From positions 124,001 to 188,000 of the forward strand of contig FSRV01000001.1 of the NCBI GenBank assembly GCA_900142905.1: a stretch of 64,000 nucleotides of DNA, written 5' to 3'. Both the position numbers and the translations under genes were made by a program. Origin of the DNA: Burkholderia sp. GAS332. GTDB taxonomy: Bacteria; Pseudomonadota; Gammaproteobacteria; Burkholderiales; Burkholderiaceae. The notes beneath the pieces were generated by a model. It had not been told where the DNA came from. It did not search any database and saw nothing but the letters and a program-made list of their open reading frames with translations. Positions 50,235-58,754 of the stretch are shown here, in pieces (position 1 is the stretch's first letter; the number at the start of each line of letters is the position of its first letter).

Positions 50235-50636
50235 GCGTGTCTTCCTGCAAAAACGGCGCGCCGCTTTGCCACCGCGGCGACGGCGCGCAACACTGTAATT
50301 GTGGCATGTCCCGAAGGCGGACTGTCAGCATTGGTGCGGAGGTTGTCAGTGGCAGTCTGTCAGGGTGTCGGACGCAGCCGTTTGTTGAGACGACCCGCGC
50401 CGGCCCTGTCGCGCGGCGGCGAGCGGCGCCATCAGCCTGGGCATCCGTCGCTGGCATCCGTCGCAGCCATCCGTGTTAACATCGCTCCTCTCGTGCGGGA
50501 ACGCAGCGAGCCGGAACGCCCTCGCTGCTACGCGAGTTGCCTGTTCCAGTCGCCCGCCCCGCGCAGCATGCCCCGGGCCTTCGGTCTCGCGATTTCGCAC
50601 CCAAGCGCCCTCAACCGCATTACCCATCCACAGACG
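50235..50636. other. Divergent gene-free region between the oxidoreductase and rep
   Basis: The rep frame stays open across it, but I see no start with an RBS. It contains a 13-bp direct repeat (50440-50475) just left of a possible -10 box TAACAT (50477-50482). No terminator or RNA is seen. Confidence 0.45.
50440..50475 (+). repeat. 13-bp direct repeat next to the possible rep promoter
   Basis: GGCATCCGTCGCT, GGCATCCGTCGCA and a third partial copy GCCATCCGTG follow each other without gaps. They end one base before the possible -10 box. They may bind a regulator in tandem, or be simple slippage products. Confidence 0.5.
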
Positions 50637-52727
50637 ATGTCCGCAGGCCTGAACCCCGCTCAAAATGAAGCGGTCCGTTATCTTGACGGTCCGTGTCTCG
50701 TGCTCGCCGGCGCAGGCAGCGGCAAGACGCGCGTGATCACGCAGAAAATCGCCCACCTGATCGAAGCCAAAGGCTTCGAGCCGCGCCACATCGCCGCCGT
50801 CACGTTCACGAACAAGGCCGCGTTGGAAATGCGCGAGCGCGTCGGCAAGCTGCTCGAAGGCAAGACGCTCACCACGCCCGGCAAGGAAGGCCGCAAAGTG
50901 CCCGTCAACCAGTTGACGGTCTGCACCTTCCACTCGCTTGGCGTGCAGATTCTGCGGCAGGAAGCGGAACACGTCGGCCTGAAGCCGCAGTTCTCGATCA
51001 TGGATTCGGACGACTGCTTCGGCATGATCCAGGAGCAGGTCGGCTCGACGGACAAGGGCTTTATCCGCAAGATCCAGTCGATCATCTCGCTGTGGAAGAA
51101 CGGCATGGTCATGCCCGAGCAGGCGATCGCGATCGCCGCGAACGAGGACGAACATCAGGCCGCGATCGTCTACCGCAATTACGTGGCGACGCTGCATGCG
51201 TATCAGGCGGTCGATTTCGACGACCTGATCCGTCTGCCTGCCGAACTCTTCGAGAAGAACGAGCAGGTGCGCGACCGCTGGCAGAACAAGCTGCGCTATC
51301 TGCTGATCGACGAGTATCAGGACACCAACGCGTGCCAGTATGAGCTGGTGAAACTGCTGGCCGGTAAGCGCGCGGCGTTCACGGCGGTTGGCGACGACGA
51401 TCAGGCGATCTACGGCTGGCGGGGCGCGACCCTCGAAAATCTCGGGCAGCTCAGCAAGGATTTTCCGAAGCTGCATCTGATCAAGCTCGAACAGAACTAC
51501 CGTTCGACGGTGCGCATTCTGACCGCCGCTAACAACGTGATCGCGAACAACCCGAAGCTGTTCGAAAAGAAGCTGTGGTCCGAACACGGCATGGGCGACA
51601 CGATCACCGTCACCCCTTGCAACGACGAAGAGCACGAGGCCGAGTCCGTCGTGTTCCGCCTGTCCGCGCACAAGTTCGAGCGGCGCGCGAATTTCCGCGA
51701 CTACGCGATTTTGTATCGCGGCAACTTTCAGGCGCGCATCTTCGAACAGGTGCTGCGTCGTGAACGGATCCCGTACGTGCTGTCCGGCGGCCAGTCGTTC
51801 TTCGACAAAGCCGAGATCAAGGATATCTGCGCGTATCTGCGCCTGATTGCCAACGCGAACGACGATCCGGCGTTCATCCGCGCGATCACCACGCCGCGCC
51901 GCGGCGTCGGCAATACGACGCTCGAAGCGCTCGGCTCGTTCGCCGGCCAGGCGAAGGTGTCGCTGTTCGAAGCGGTGTACATGGGCGGCATCGAAGCGCG
52001 CCTGTCACCGCGTCAGATCGAACCGATGCGCGTGTTCTGCGACTTCATGCAGCGTCTCACCGATCGCGCCGAGAAGGATGCCGCCGGTACGTTGCTCGAC
52101 GAACTGATGGACGCGATCCACTACGAAGCCTATCTGTACGATGCGTTCGACGAACGTCAGGCGCAGTCCAAGTGGCAGAACGTGCTCGAGTTCATGGAAT
52201 GGTTGAAGCGCAAAGGCACCAAGGCTGAACCCGCGGGTTCGGAGAAGAGCGAGGCAACCGGCTACGACACTGCCGATGGCCTCGGCGACACCGGTAAGAG
52301 TCTGCTTGGCCTGATCCAGACCGTCGCGCTGATGTCGATGCTCGAAGGCCGCGAAGAAGATCCGGATGCCGTGCGGCTCTCGACGGTCCACGCGTCGAAG
52401 GGGCTGGAGTATCCGCACGTGTTTCTGGTGGGCGTCGAAGAAGGCATCATGCCGCACCGCGGCGGCCCGGACGACGAGCCGATCGACGACGCGCGGATCG
52501 AGGAAGAGCGTCGTCTGATGTACGTCGCGATCACGCGGGCGCAGCGCAGCCTGCATCTGAACTGGTGCAAGAAGCGCAAGCGCGCACGCGAAACCGTAGT
52601 GTGCGAGCCGTCACGCTTTATCCCCGAGATGCTGCTCGACGATGCGCCGCCGCCGACCCCCGAAGAAGCGCCGATGTCGCCGAAAGACCGGCTCGCGAGC
52701 TTGAAGGCGCTGTTGCAGAAGCCTTGA
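50637..52727 (+). CDS. rep: ATP-dependent DNA helicase Rep (UvrD/PcrA superfamily)
   Basis: This 696-residue superfamily 1A 3'-5' helicase assists replication past bound proteins. Motif I AGAGSGKTRVITQ is near residue 23, motif II LIDEYQDTN near 223, motif III GDDDQAIYGWRGA near 250, and motifs V-VI STVHASKGLEYPHVF and RRLMYVAITRAQ near 583 and 625. ATG 50637 gives N-terminus MSAGLNPAQNEAVRYLDGP, as in the family; another in-frame ATG at 50568 lacks homology. Confidence 0.93.
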   Translation: MSAGLNPAQNEAVRYLDGPCLVLAGAGSGKTRVITQKIAHLIEAKGFEPRHIAAVTFTNKAALEMRERVGKLLEGKTLTTPGKEGRKVPVNQLTVCTFHSLGVQILRQEAEHVGLKPQFSIMDSDDCFGMIQEQVGSTDKGFIRKIQSIISLWKNGMVMPEQAIAIAANEDEHQAAIVYRNYVATLHAYQAVDFDDLIRLPAELFEKNEQVRDRWQNKLRYLLIDEYQDTNACQYELVKLLAGKRAAFTAVGDDDQAIYGWRGATLENLGQLSKDFPKLHLIKLEQNYRSTVRILTAANNVIANNPKLFEKKLWSEHGMGDTITVTPCNDEEHEAESVVFRLSAHKFERRANFRDYAILYRGNFQARIFEQVLRRERIPYVLSGGQSFFDKAEIKDICAYLRLIANANDDPAFIRAITTPRRGVGNTTLEALGSFAGQAKVSLFEAVYMGGIEARLSPRQIEPMRVFCDFMQRLTDRAEKDAAGTLLDELMDAIHYEAYLYDAFDERQAQSKWQNVLEFMEWLKRKGTKAEPAGSEKSEATGYDTADGLGDTGKSLLGLIQTVALMSMLEGREEDPDAVRLSTVHASKGLEYPHVFLVGVEEGIMPHRGGPDDEPIDDARIEEERRLMYVAITRAQRSLHLNWCKKRKRARETVVCEPSRFIPEMLLDDAPPPTPEEAPMSPKDRLASLKALLQKP

Positions 52728-52790
52728 GCGTGGGGGCGAACGTGAGTGCGTTGCGTTCCGTTCGCTTGACCGCAAGCGCCTCCACACAAG

Positions 52791-52831
52791 AAAAATCCCT
52801 GCCCGTGTCGCCGCGGTGCAGGGATTTTTTT
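52791..52831. terminator. Bidirectional terminator between rep and the cytochrome gene
   Basis: AAAAATCCCTGC (52791-52802) pairs with GCAGGGATTTTT (52818-52829), A-run on the left and T-run on the right, serving two convergent genes. Confidence 0.88.
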
Positions 52832-52857
52832 GATCTGCGACAACCGCAGAAAGCGCC

Positions 52858-53757
52858 TTACTTCGCCGCGCTGACCATGTAGTCGACGGCGGCCTTCACG
52901 TCCGCATCCGAGGCAGTCGAGCCGCCTTTGGGCGGCATCGCGCCCTTGCCGTGCAGTGCGTAGTTGTAGATCGTGTCCATCGGGTCTTTCAGGCGCGGTG
53001 CCCACGCGTCCTTATCGCCGAACTTCGGTGCGTTCAGCACGCCGGCCGCGTGACACGCCTGACAAACCTGCTGATACAGCGCCTTGCCGGCTTGCGAGGC
53101 GTCCGCGCTTTGCGCCCCGCCTGCTGCCGGTGCAGCCGCTTGCGGCACGCTTGCCATGGCTGCCATCGCAGCGGCGGCTTGTGCGGCGCCTGCGTCCGAA
53201 GCACCCGCCGGCGCGGCGGCAGCAGCGCCCGAGGCGGCGGCTGCCGCACCCGCTGCCGGTTGCGCCGGCTCAGGGAAGCTCGCGCCGGAATTGTTCGCCA
53301 TGTAAACCACCGCGCGGGCGATTTCAAAGTCGCTGTAGTCGTCCGGGCTGGTGCCGCCGCGCGGGGGCATCGCGCCCTTGCCGGTGAGCGCCGTGTGCCA
53401 CAACGTGTCGAAGCCCTGCGCAATGCGCGGCGCCCAGTCGGCGGTATTGGTGAATTTCGGCGCGCCTGCCGTACCCGCCGCGTGACAGGCGGAGCAAACG
53501 GCCTTGTAGACTTCTTCGCCGGTCTTGTAGACGCGCGGCGCATTGGCATCGCGAATGTCGACTTGGGCGAGCGGCTTGATACGCGCGCTGACCTCGGCTT
53601 CGGAAAGACTGTCTGTGCCAGCGCCTGTGCGTGTCGAGTTATCGACGTAGATCACTAGCAGAACGATGATGACGATCGGTACCGCAAAGCTGGCAATGAT
53701 CGCGGCAATGAGCTGCCCGGGGGTTTTAATTGGGGCTCCGTGTGGTGCTTCGCTCAT
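52858..53757 (-). CDS. Membrane-anchored dihaem cytochrome c (c5-like)
   Basis: This 299-residue electron carrier has one N-terminal membrane helix (residues 15-40) and two class I cytochrome c domains facing the periplasm. Haem sites are CSACH near residue 88 and CQACH near 234, each followed by GKGAMPP with the axial methionine. An Ala/Pro-rich linker of about 60 residues joins the domains. The close similarity of the domains suggests internal duplication. The gap 53758-54053 beyond its start carries no gene. Confidence 0.9.
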   Translation of the reverse strand: MSEAPHGAPIKTPGQLIAAIIASFAVPIVIIVLLVIYVDNSTRTGAGTDSLSEAEVSARIKPLAQVDIRDANAPRVYKTGEEVYKAVCSACHAAGTAGAPKFTNTADWAPRIAQGFDTLWHTALTGKGAMPPRGGTSPDDYSDFEIARAVVYMANNSGASFPEPAQPAAGAAAAASGAAAAAPAGASDAGAAQAAAAMAAMASVPQAAAPAAGGAQSADASQAGKALYQQVCQACHAAGVLNAPKFGDKDAWAPRLKDPMDTIYNYALHGKGAMPPKGGSTASDADVKAAVDYMVSAAK

Positions 53758-54053
53758 GCTTGTCTCGTCTCCGTGGGTATGTGAGCGGTACAGCGTGACG
53801 GCAACTTCTTATTCTTTAATCAGGCACGGACGATTATAGACGCAACATTTCAGCGGCGGCGAGGGGCGTGGAGCGGTGTTCAGCAGGCGTTTACCCGCAT
53901 CGCGGGGCGCGGCCGGCATTGGCCGGATGGCGGGCAATGGGCGCCTGATCCCGTCATATAGGCCGTCCGGTGGACGGTTCGGCCGAAACCGGGTATCCTT
54001 TCGGTCTCGCTTTGGCGTCGCTCCTGTTCAGGTTGCCGCGCTTTCGTGTTGAA

Positions 54054-54129
54054 GCGCCCGTAGCTCAATGGATAGAGTACTGCCCTCCGAAGGCAGGGGT
54101 TGCTGGTTCGATCCCAGCCGGGCGCACCA
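54054..54129 (+). tRNA. tRNA-Arg (CCG)
   Basis: A full cloverleaf is readable: acceptor GCGCCCG with CGGGCGC, D arm GCTCAATGGATAGAGT, anticodon loop CTCCGAA (anticodon CCG at 54087-54089) and the T arm with GGTTCGATCC. The 3' ACCA is encoded. It reads CGG codons. Confidence 0.96.
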
Positions 54130-54251
54130 TTTCTGGTCGAGTTTCAACGCGATTTCCCCCTGTTTTTTGCATCCCAGTTCATCCGCGCAGTTTTGCCGCG
54201 AACGACAGCCGTCATCATGACCGCCTGCCGCACGCCGGTTTTAGCTCGCCG

Positions 54252-55271
54252 TCACACCCTCACCAGCAGCTTCCCGAGATTCTTCCCCTCGAACAGGCTG
54301 TTCAACGCCTGAGGCAACGCGTCAAACCCATCGACGTACGTCTCTTGGTAAACGATTTCACCGTTCTTCACCCACGGCGCGACGGTCTGCAGCATCTCGT
54401 CCATCCGGTGCGTGAAGTCGCGCGCCAGAATCCCCTGGATCGTCGCGCGCTGGAACAGCATGTGTTGGAGGAAGCGCGGCGCGAGGTCCGGCGTGTCCAG
54501 CCCCCCGTCGTATTGAGCGATCGCGCCGCAGATCACGATCCGCGCGCGGCGCTTGATCAGCGGAATCACCGCGTCGGTGACCATGCCGCCCACGTTGTCG
54601 AAATAGACATCGACGCCGCCGGTCGCCGCCTGCAGCGCTGAGCGCAAACCCTCGAGCGTGGGATGGGCCCGATAGTCGACCGCGCCGTCAAGCTTGAGCG
54701 TATCCGTCAGAAACGCGCACTTGTCCGGACCGCCCGCGATCCCGATGACGCGGCACCCGGTGCGCTTGCCGAACTGCGCAACCAGCGAGCCGACCGCGCC
54801 CGCCGCACCGGACACGACCAGCGTGTCACCCGGACGCGGCTTACCCGCTTCCATCAAACCGAACCACGCGGTGCGTCCGGGCATGCCGAGTACGCCTAGC
54901 GCGGTCGAAACCGGCGCGGCGTCGGGATTCAGTTTGGTCAGCTCGCTGTGATGGCACTTGGCGTACAACTGCCAGCCGCTATAGGCCGACACCCAGTCAC
55001 CCTGCTTGAACAGCGGGCTCGCCGACGCCACCACTTCACCCACCACGCCGGCCCGCTGCACGATCCCGAGCGGATGCGGCACGTCGTAGGTATTGCGTTC
55101 GTGCTGCTGGATTCGAATGTACGGATCGACGCTAATAATGCGCGCCCGAATAAGCACCTCATTCGACGACAAATTGTCGTCGAGTTCGCTTTCGCGTAAC
55201 GCGTAATGCTCGTCGCCAACGCGTCCTTCTGGACGCTTGACGTAAAACCACTGGCGATTTTGATAATTCAT
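54252..55271 (-). CDS. NADP-dependent medium-chain oxidoreductase (leukotriene B4 dehydrogenase-like)
   Basis: This 339-residue zinc-free MDR enzyme is of the alkenal/2-oxo reductase type. The nucleotide-binding motif SGAAGAVGSLVAQFGK is near residue 155, with VDVYFDNVGG near 220 and the N-terminal segment SVDPYIRIQQHE near 50. No structural or catalytic zinc cysteine cluster is visible. ATG 55271 is chosen; a GTG at 55283 is in frame, and neither has a good RBS. It would reduce an activated carbon double bond. Confidence 0.87.
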   Translation of the reverse strand: MNYQNRQWFYVKRPEGRVGDEHYALRESELDDNLSSNEVLIRARIISVDPYIRIQQHERNTYDVPHPLGIVQRAGVVGEVVASASPLFKQGDWVSAYSGWQLYAKCHHSELTKLNPDAAPVSTALGVLGMPGRTAWFGLMEAGKPRPGDTLVVSGAAGAVGSLVAQFGKRTGCRVIGIAGGPDKCAFLTDTLKLDGAVDYRAHPTLEGLRSALQAATGGVDVYFDNVGGMVTDAVIPLIKRRARIVICGAIAQYDGGLDTPDLAPRFLQHMLFQRATIQGILARDFTHRMDEMLQTVAPWVKNGEIVYQETYVDGFDALPQALNSLFEGKNLGKLLVRV

Positions 55272-55412
55272 GGGAGGGCTCACTGCTGTCGTAGACGGTG
55301 AGCGATCTTACCAGTGGGGCTATCACACGCTTGCGAGGCTGATGTCACATCACCGGACCTTCCTGGCCGATGGCAACGGGCTGTCCGCCCGACTCGCAAA
55401 GCCGGGCTCTAT

Positions 55413-55823
55413 CTACCGACCCGTTTGTACCCAGTCTTCAACCCGTAGACCGGGGACCCGGTCGAACTCGCGAAGGTTATTCGTTATCAAGATCAGGCCT
55501 TGGGATCGGGCATGCCCGGCAATCATCTGGTCGTAGGGGCCAATCGGCTTGCCATTTTTTGCCAGCTCAGCCCTGAGCTGGCCGCTATGCGCGGCAGCGT
55601 CGTGGTTGTAACCCAAGACGTCCGGGCGGGCCGCAAAACCCTCGACGACGGCCAAATTTTTCTCCGGTGATGCGGACGTCTCAGCGCCATAGATCAATTC
55701 CACCAAGGTCACTGTGCTGATGCAGATTTGGCCGTGGTATCGGTTGAACGCCTCGCGAACCTCATGGGGTTTGTTCTTGATTGTGAAGGTGCAGATGTTC
55801 GTATCGAGCATGTACTTGAGCAT
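55413..55823 (-). CDS. vapC: VapC toxin, PIN-domain ribonuclease
   Basis: This 136-residue PIN-domain RNase is the toxin of a type II system. Conserved acidic residues are in MLDTNICTF (residue 7 region), TLVELIYG (near 41) and GPYDQMIAGHA (near 97); TNNLREFDRVPGLRVEDW closes the domain. The ATG at 55823 shares one base with the vapB stop. Such VapC proteins often cut initiator or other tRNAs; the target here is unknown. Confidence 0.92.
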   Translation of the reverse strand: MLKYMLDTNICTFTIKNKPHEVREAFNRYHGQICISTVTLVELIYGAETSASPEKNLAVVEGFAARPDVLGYNHDAAAHSGQLRAELAKNGKPIGPYDQMIAGHARSQGLILITNNLREFDRVPGLRVEDWVQTGR

Positions 55824-56053
55824 CAAAACGCCTCACGCTCCGGATTGGTGGACTGGTTGCGCGTGGACATGAAGTCCGGGCTGACCCCTTCGCCATCAAA
55901 CCAGCTATCCCAGGACTCTCCGGCGGGAGTGAGTATGCGGATGCGACCAATGGCCACCACATCGACCTGCTTTACATCGTCCGGGAACGCCACGGATTTT
56001 GGAAGTCGTACCGCTTGGCTGCGGTTGCTTTTAAAGATGGCACCTTGTTCCAT
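55823..56053 (-). CDS. vapB: VapB antitoxin, AbrB/SpoVT-type
   Basis: This 76-residue antitoxin begins MEQGAIFKSNRSQAVRLPK, the swapped-hairpin AbrB-like DNA-binding fold, followed by the toxin-wrapping tail WDSWFDG. ATG 56053 follows AAGGAG; a longer frame upstream to 56116 covers the operator and is rejected. It represses its own promoter, probably at 56067-56116. Confidence 0.92.
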   Translation of the reverse strand: MEQGAIFKSNRSQAVRLPKSVAFPDDVKQVDVVAIGRIRILTPAGESWDSWFDGEGVSPDFMSTRNQSTNPEREAF

Positions 56054-56066
56054 GATGGGCTCCTTG

Positions 56067-56116
56067 GGATATGTCAAATCTACATCCAGTTGTAAGTGGA
56101 TGCATGGATATGTCAA
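56067..56116. promoter_or_regulatory. Probable VapBC operator
   Basis: Two direct copies of GGATATGTCAA (56067-56077 and 56106-56116) flank an inverted repeat CATCCA/TGGATG (56083-56088 and 56097-56102). The region is directly upstream of vapB, where VapBC complexes usually bind. Confidence 0.6.
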
Positions 56117-56175
56117 TGGGATATACCGGCGCGGCTATCGCCCGGCAACGCCGAAGTACACGCCCTATTCCAAGC

Positions 56176-56204
56176 TTGTTGAAAGCTGCGCATCCCGTTA
56201 GAAT
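56176..56204 (+). promoter_or_regulatory. Promoter of the riboswitch-exchanger transcript
   Basis: TTGTTG (56176-56181), 17 bases, TAGAAT (56199-56204). The RNA would start near 56211, right at the 5' edge of the riboswitch. Confidence 0.6.
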
Positions 56205-56210
56205 CCACCG

Positions 56211-56395
56211 GTCACTGGGGAGTAGCCTTCCTTCATCCATTGAAGGAGAGCGCGTCAACATACTTGGCCTGCGGGTCATGGCGCGTTCGACCGGGTCGGT
56301 TTGGCGAGACCATTGGCGCACTGCTTCGTTCTGGTCGGACGGGTCGCGGTGCGTCATTGGTTCGTCACCTACGTCCGACCGCGGAGTTGCCCTGT
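56211..56395 (+). promoter_or_regulatory. yybP-ykoY (Mn2+) riboswitch
   Basis: The RNA starts GTCACTGGGGAGTAGCC and later has GCGCGTCAACATACTTGGC, the two most conserved parts of the yybP-ykoY family. The 3' part, with GTCCGACCGCGGAG, closes the outer helices. Members sense manganese and mostly control metal-export genes. The 3' boundary is approximate. Confidence 0.82.
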
Positions 56396-56476
56396 GAAAC
56401 ATCGTTGTGCCCTGCCGGTCTTCCGACGTACCCGTCCGTTGTGCCGCTTCCCCTTTGCACTTGCAGGGAGCCGAGC

Positions 56477-57487
56477 ATGACCAGTCTCCTGTTCGAACTC
56501 GCCATCATGCTGATCATCATTCTGGTGGCGGCCGAGCTCTTCACCAATGCGCTCGAACATCTCGGCGAGCGCCTGAAGATCTCCGAGGGCGTGACGGGTT
56601 CGCTATTCGCGGCAGTCGGTACCGCATTGCCCGAAACCCTCGTCCCGCTGCTCGCGATTGCCGGCGGCACGGCCGATAGTGCGGTCAATCAGGAGATCGG
56701 CGTCGGTGCGATTCTCGGCGCGCCGCTGATGCTCTCCACCTTGTCGACCTTCCTGATGACGCTCGCGATTCTTGGCTCGCGCGGCGTTGGTGGCTGGGTC
56801 ATGCCGGAGCGCACGGGTTTCACGCGCGATCTGAACTACTTCCTGTGCGCCTTCGTGCTGGCGGCCGCGGCGATGTACGTGCCGCACGAACAGATGGCCA
56901 TAAGGGCGCTGTTCAGTGCGGCGCTGGTCGGCGTGTACATCACCTATGTGGTGATGACGTTCCGCGCCTCGAACAAACTGGTCGATGCCGGTCACGGCAC
57001 CGAAGCGCCGGGCAAGATGCTGCTGTCGCGTCTGGGCTTGCCGACGAATCTCGTGACCATCGCGGTGCAACTGGCGCTGGCGGTTGCGCTGCTGGTGTGG
57101 GGCGCGGAAGGCTTCATCCACGGTGTGCGGGGCGTGTCGCAGGCGCTCGGCGTCTCGCCGCTGCTGTTGTCGCTGCTGATCATTCCGATCGCCACCGAGT
57201 TGCCGGAGAAGGTCAACAGCATCCTGTGGATTCGCCGTGGCAAGGACACGCTGGCGTTCGGCAACATCACGGGCGCGATGGTGTTTCAGGGCACCTTGCT
57301 GCCCGCAATCGGGATTCTGCTGACGCCGTGGACGCCACGCGTCGAAGTGGTGACCGGTATCGTGATCACGCTGGCCGCCGCCGCGTGGCTGCGGATCAAC
57401 GTGCGCGAGCGCGGTGTGCCGGTGTGGGCGTTGCTGGTGTGCGGCGTGCTATACGTCACGTATCTGACGATCACGCTGAGTCGCTAA
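56477..57487 (+). CDS. CaCA-type cation exchanger, putative manganese exporter
   Basis: This 336-residue inner-membrane protein of the Na+/Ca2+ exchanger superfamily has two repeats of about five helices. The alpha-repeat acidic motifs are GTALPETLVPLLAI near residue 50 and IATELPEKVNSILWI near 237. GGGAG (56466-56470 region) precedes ATG 56477. The frame is open further upstream inside the riboswitch and that part is rejected. The Mn-sensing leader suggests manganese rather than calcium as substrate; this is inference from control. Confidence 0.85.
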   Translation: MTSLLFELAIMLIIILVAAELFTNALEHLGERLKISEGVTGSLFAAVGTALPETLVPLLAIAGGTADSAVNQEIGVGAILGAPLMLSTLSTFLMTLAILGSRGVGGWVMPERTGFTRDLNYFLCAFVLAAAAMYVPHEQMAIRALFSAALVGVYITYVVMTFRASNKLVDAGHGTEAPGKMLLSRLGLPTNLVTIAVQLALAVALLVWGAEGFIHGVRGVSQALGVSPLLLSLLIIPIATELPEKVNSILWIRRGKDTLAFGNITGAMVFQGTLLPAIGILLTPWTPRVEVVTGIVITLAAAAWLRINVRERGVPVWALLVCGVLYVTYLTITLSR

Positions 57488-57549
57488 GCGGGTAATGAAA
57501 GGCGGGGAGGGCCGCAGTGGGAGCCGCAGTAAAGGCTTCAGCTAAGGCG

Positions 57550-57621
57550 CAGCAGAAGCAGCAGAAGCAGCAGAAGCAGCAGAAGCAGCAGAAGCAGCAG
57601 AAGCAGCAGAAGCAGCAGAAG
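57550..57621. repeat. Tandem 9-bp satellite, eight perfect copies
   Basis: CAGCAGAAG is repeated eight times without change, followed by a degenerate ninth unit. It sits in the 208-base gap between two convergent genes. Any frame through it is simple (QQK, AEA or SAA), so it is not read as a protein. Copy number is likely to vary between strains. Confidence 0.92.
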
Positions 57622-57645
57622 CAGCCAAGGCAGCTAAGGCAGTAA

Positions 57646-57683
57646 GGAAGGCCGCATCAAACGCCGCGAAAGCGCGGCCTTCC
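57646..57683. terminator. Stem-loop between convergent genes
   Basis: GGAAGGCCGC (57646-57655) and GCGGCCTTCC (57674-57683) pair across 18 bases, just after the HAD gene stop on the minus strand. There is no T-run, so its efficiency is uncertain. Confidence 0.5.
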
Positions 57684-57695
57684 CACCAGCCGCCC

Positions 57696-58754
57696 TTAAT
57701 TGGAAGGCGCCGCAGCCGTTGCCGCGCTATCCGCCTTGAACACCGTCTTCCAGTCATCCTTCATATCGACGACGAGCCAACCCTTCGCGCCCGCTTCGTC
57801 CAGACCCTTGTCGAGCTTGCCGCTTTTCGCCGTGCGGTCGTACGCATACTCCCGTTCCGCATCCGTGTGATGCAGCAGCGCCGCGAAGCGTGGGCCGTCG
57901 CCGGCCGAGGTCCATTCGAGCATCGGCACGTCGCCGTCGGCGTTGCCGAACGCGATCACCGGACGCCTGCCGATCACGCGATCGATCGCGAGCGGTTTGG
58001 CCGCACCGTCGACGAGCGTGTCGACCTGCGCAAGCCGGGTCAATGACACCGCGCCGTTCGTCTGACTGTACTTGTATTTGACGGTGCTGCCGATCACCTG
58101 CTCGGGCGGAATGCCATACATGCGCTGCGCGATGTCGCGGACGAACTCGACATCGTTGCCCGTCACCAGATAGGTTTTGAAGCCGTTGGCACGCAGGTAG
58201 GCGAGTAACTCGAGCATCGGCTGATACGCGAGGTCGGTGTACGGCCGGTTAAAGTGCGGGTCGCTCGCGGAGTCGAACCATTCGTGCACGAGCGCGGCGA
58301 ATTGATCGCTGGTCATGCCGGCATGCGCTGCCGCCAGCAACCTCATCGAGCCGGTGTCGCCGCTCGCTGCGATGCTCTTCAGATTGCCTCTCAGAATCGA
58401 GCGGAACGGCTCCTGCCGTTTCCATTCCGGATGCCGCCCGGCCACCGTCTTCACCCGTTGCAGCGCGAACACCAACTGTACCGAGGCGGGTTGCTCCGGC
58501 CACAACGTGCCGTCGTTGTCGAACACGGCGATCCGGTCAGCGCGCGCGATGAAATCCTTCGATTCGGGCGTCGTGACCAGCGTGACGAAATCGACAATCG
58601 AGCGTTTGGTCGCGGTGTCGTTCCATGACGCGAGGGCTGCGGCGCTCGACGCGCCGGCCGGCGATTCGCTCGCGTCGTGGCGCGGCGTAACGGTGCAAGC
58701 AGAAAGAACCACAACGGTCAAAGCAATGCAGTACCGGTGCATCGTGCGAATCAT
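57696..58754 (-). CDS. HAD-superfamily phosphatase, predicted lipoprotein
   Basis: This 352-residue protein has a lipoprotein signal (VVLSAC lipobox near residue 20). HAD motif I is FDNDGTLW near 77, motif II LVTGND near 197, and motif III FGNADGDVPML near 268. The fold is that of phosphoserine-phosphatase-like HAD enzymes. Being exported, it would act on a phosphomonoester in the periplasm. ATG 58754 has GAGG before it; a second ATG 4 codons later is possible. Confidence 0.85.
   Translation of the reverse strand: MIRTMHRYCIALTVVVLSACTVTPRHDASESPAGASSAAALASWNDTATKRSIVDFVTLVTTPESKDFIARADRIAVFDNDGTLWPEQPASVQLVFALQRVKTVAGRHPEWKRQEPFRSILRGNLKSIAASGDTGSMRLLAAAHAGMTSDQFAALVHEWFDSASDPHFNRPYTDLAYQPMLELLAYLRANGFKTYLVTGNDVEFVRDIAQRMYGIPPEQVIGSTVKYKYSQTNGAVSLTRLAQVDTLVDGAAKPLAIDRVIGRRPVIAFGNADGDVPMLEWTSAGDGPRFAALLHHTDAEREYAYDRTAKSGKLDKGLDEAGAKGWLVVDMKDDWKTVFKADSAATAAAPSN

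Noticed and set aside
49377..50636. Upstream extension of the rep frame by 420 codons
   Set aside because: It runs antisense through the oxidoreductase gene; homology to Rep begins only at 50637.
56240..56476. N-terminal extension of the exchanger frame
   Set aside because: It lies inside the Mn riboswitch RNA and has no membrane segment or family similarity.
57542..57757. Minus-strand frame rich in SAA repeats, and CRISPR-like look of the CAGCAGAAG array
   Set aside because: Pure 9-bp satellite without spacers; the frame only reflects the repeat.
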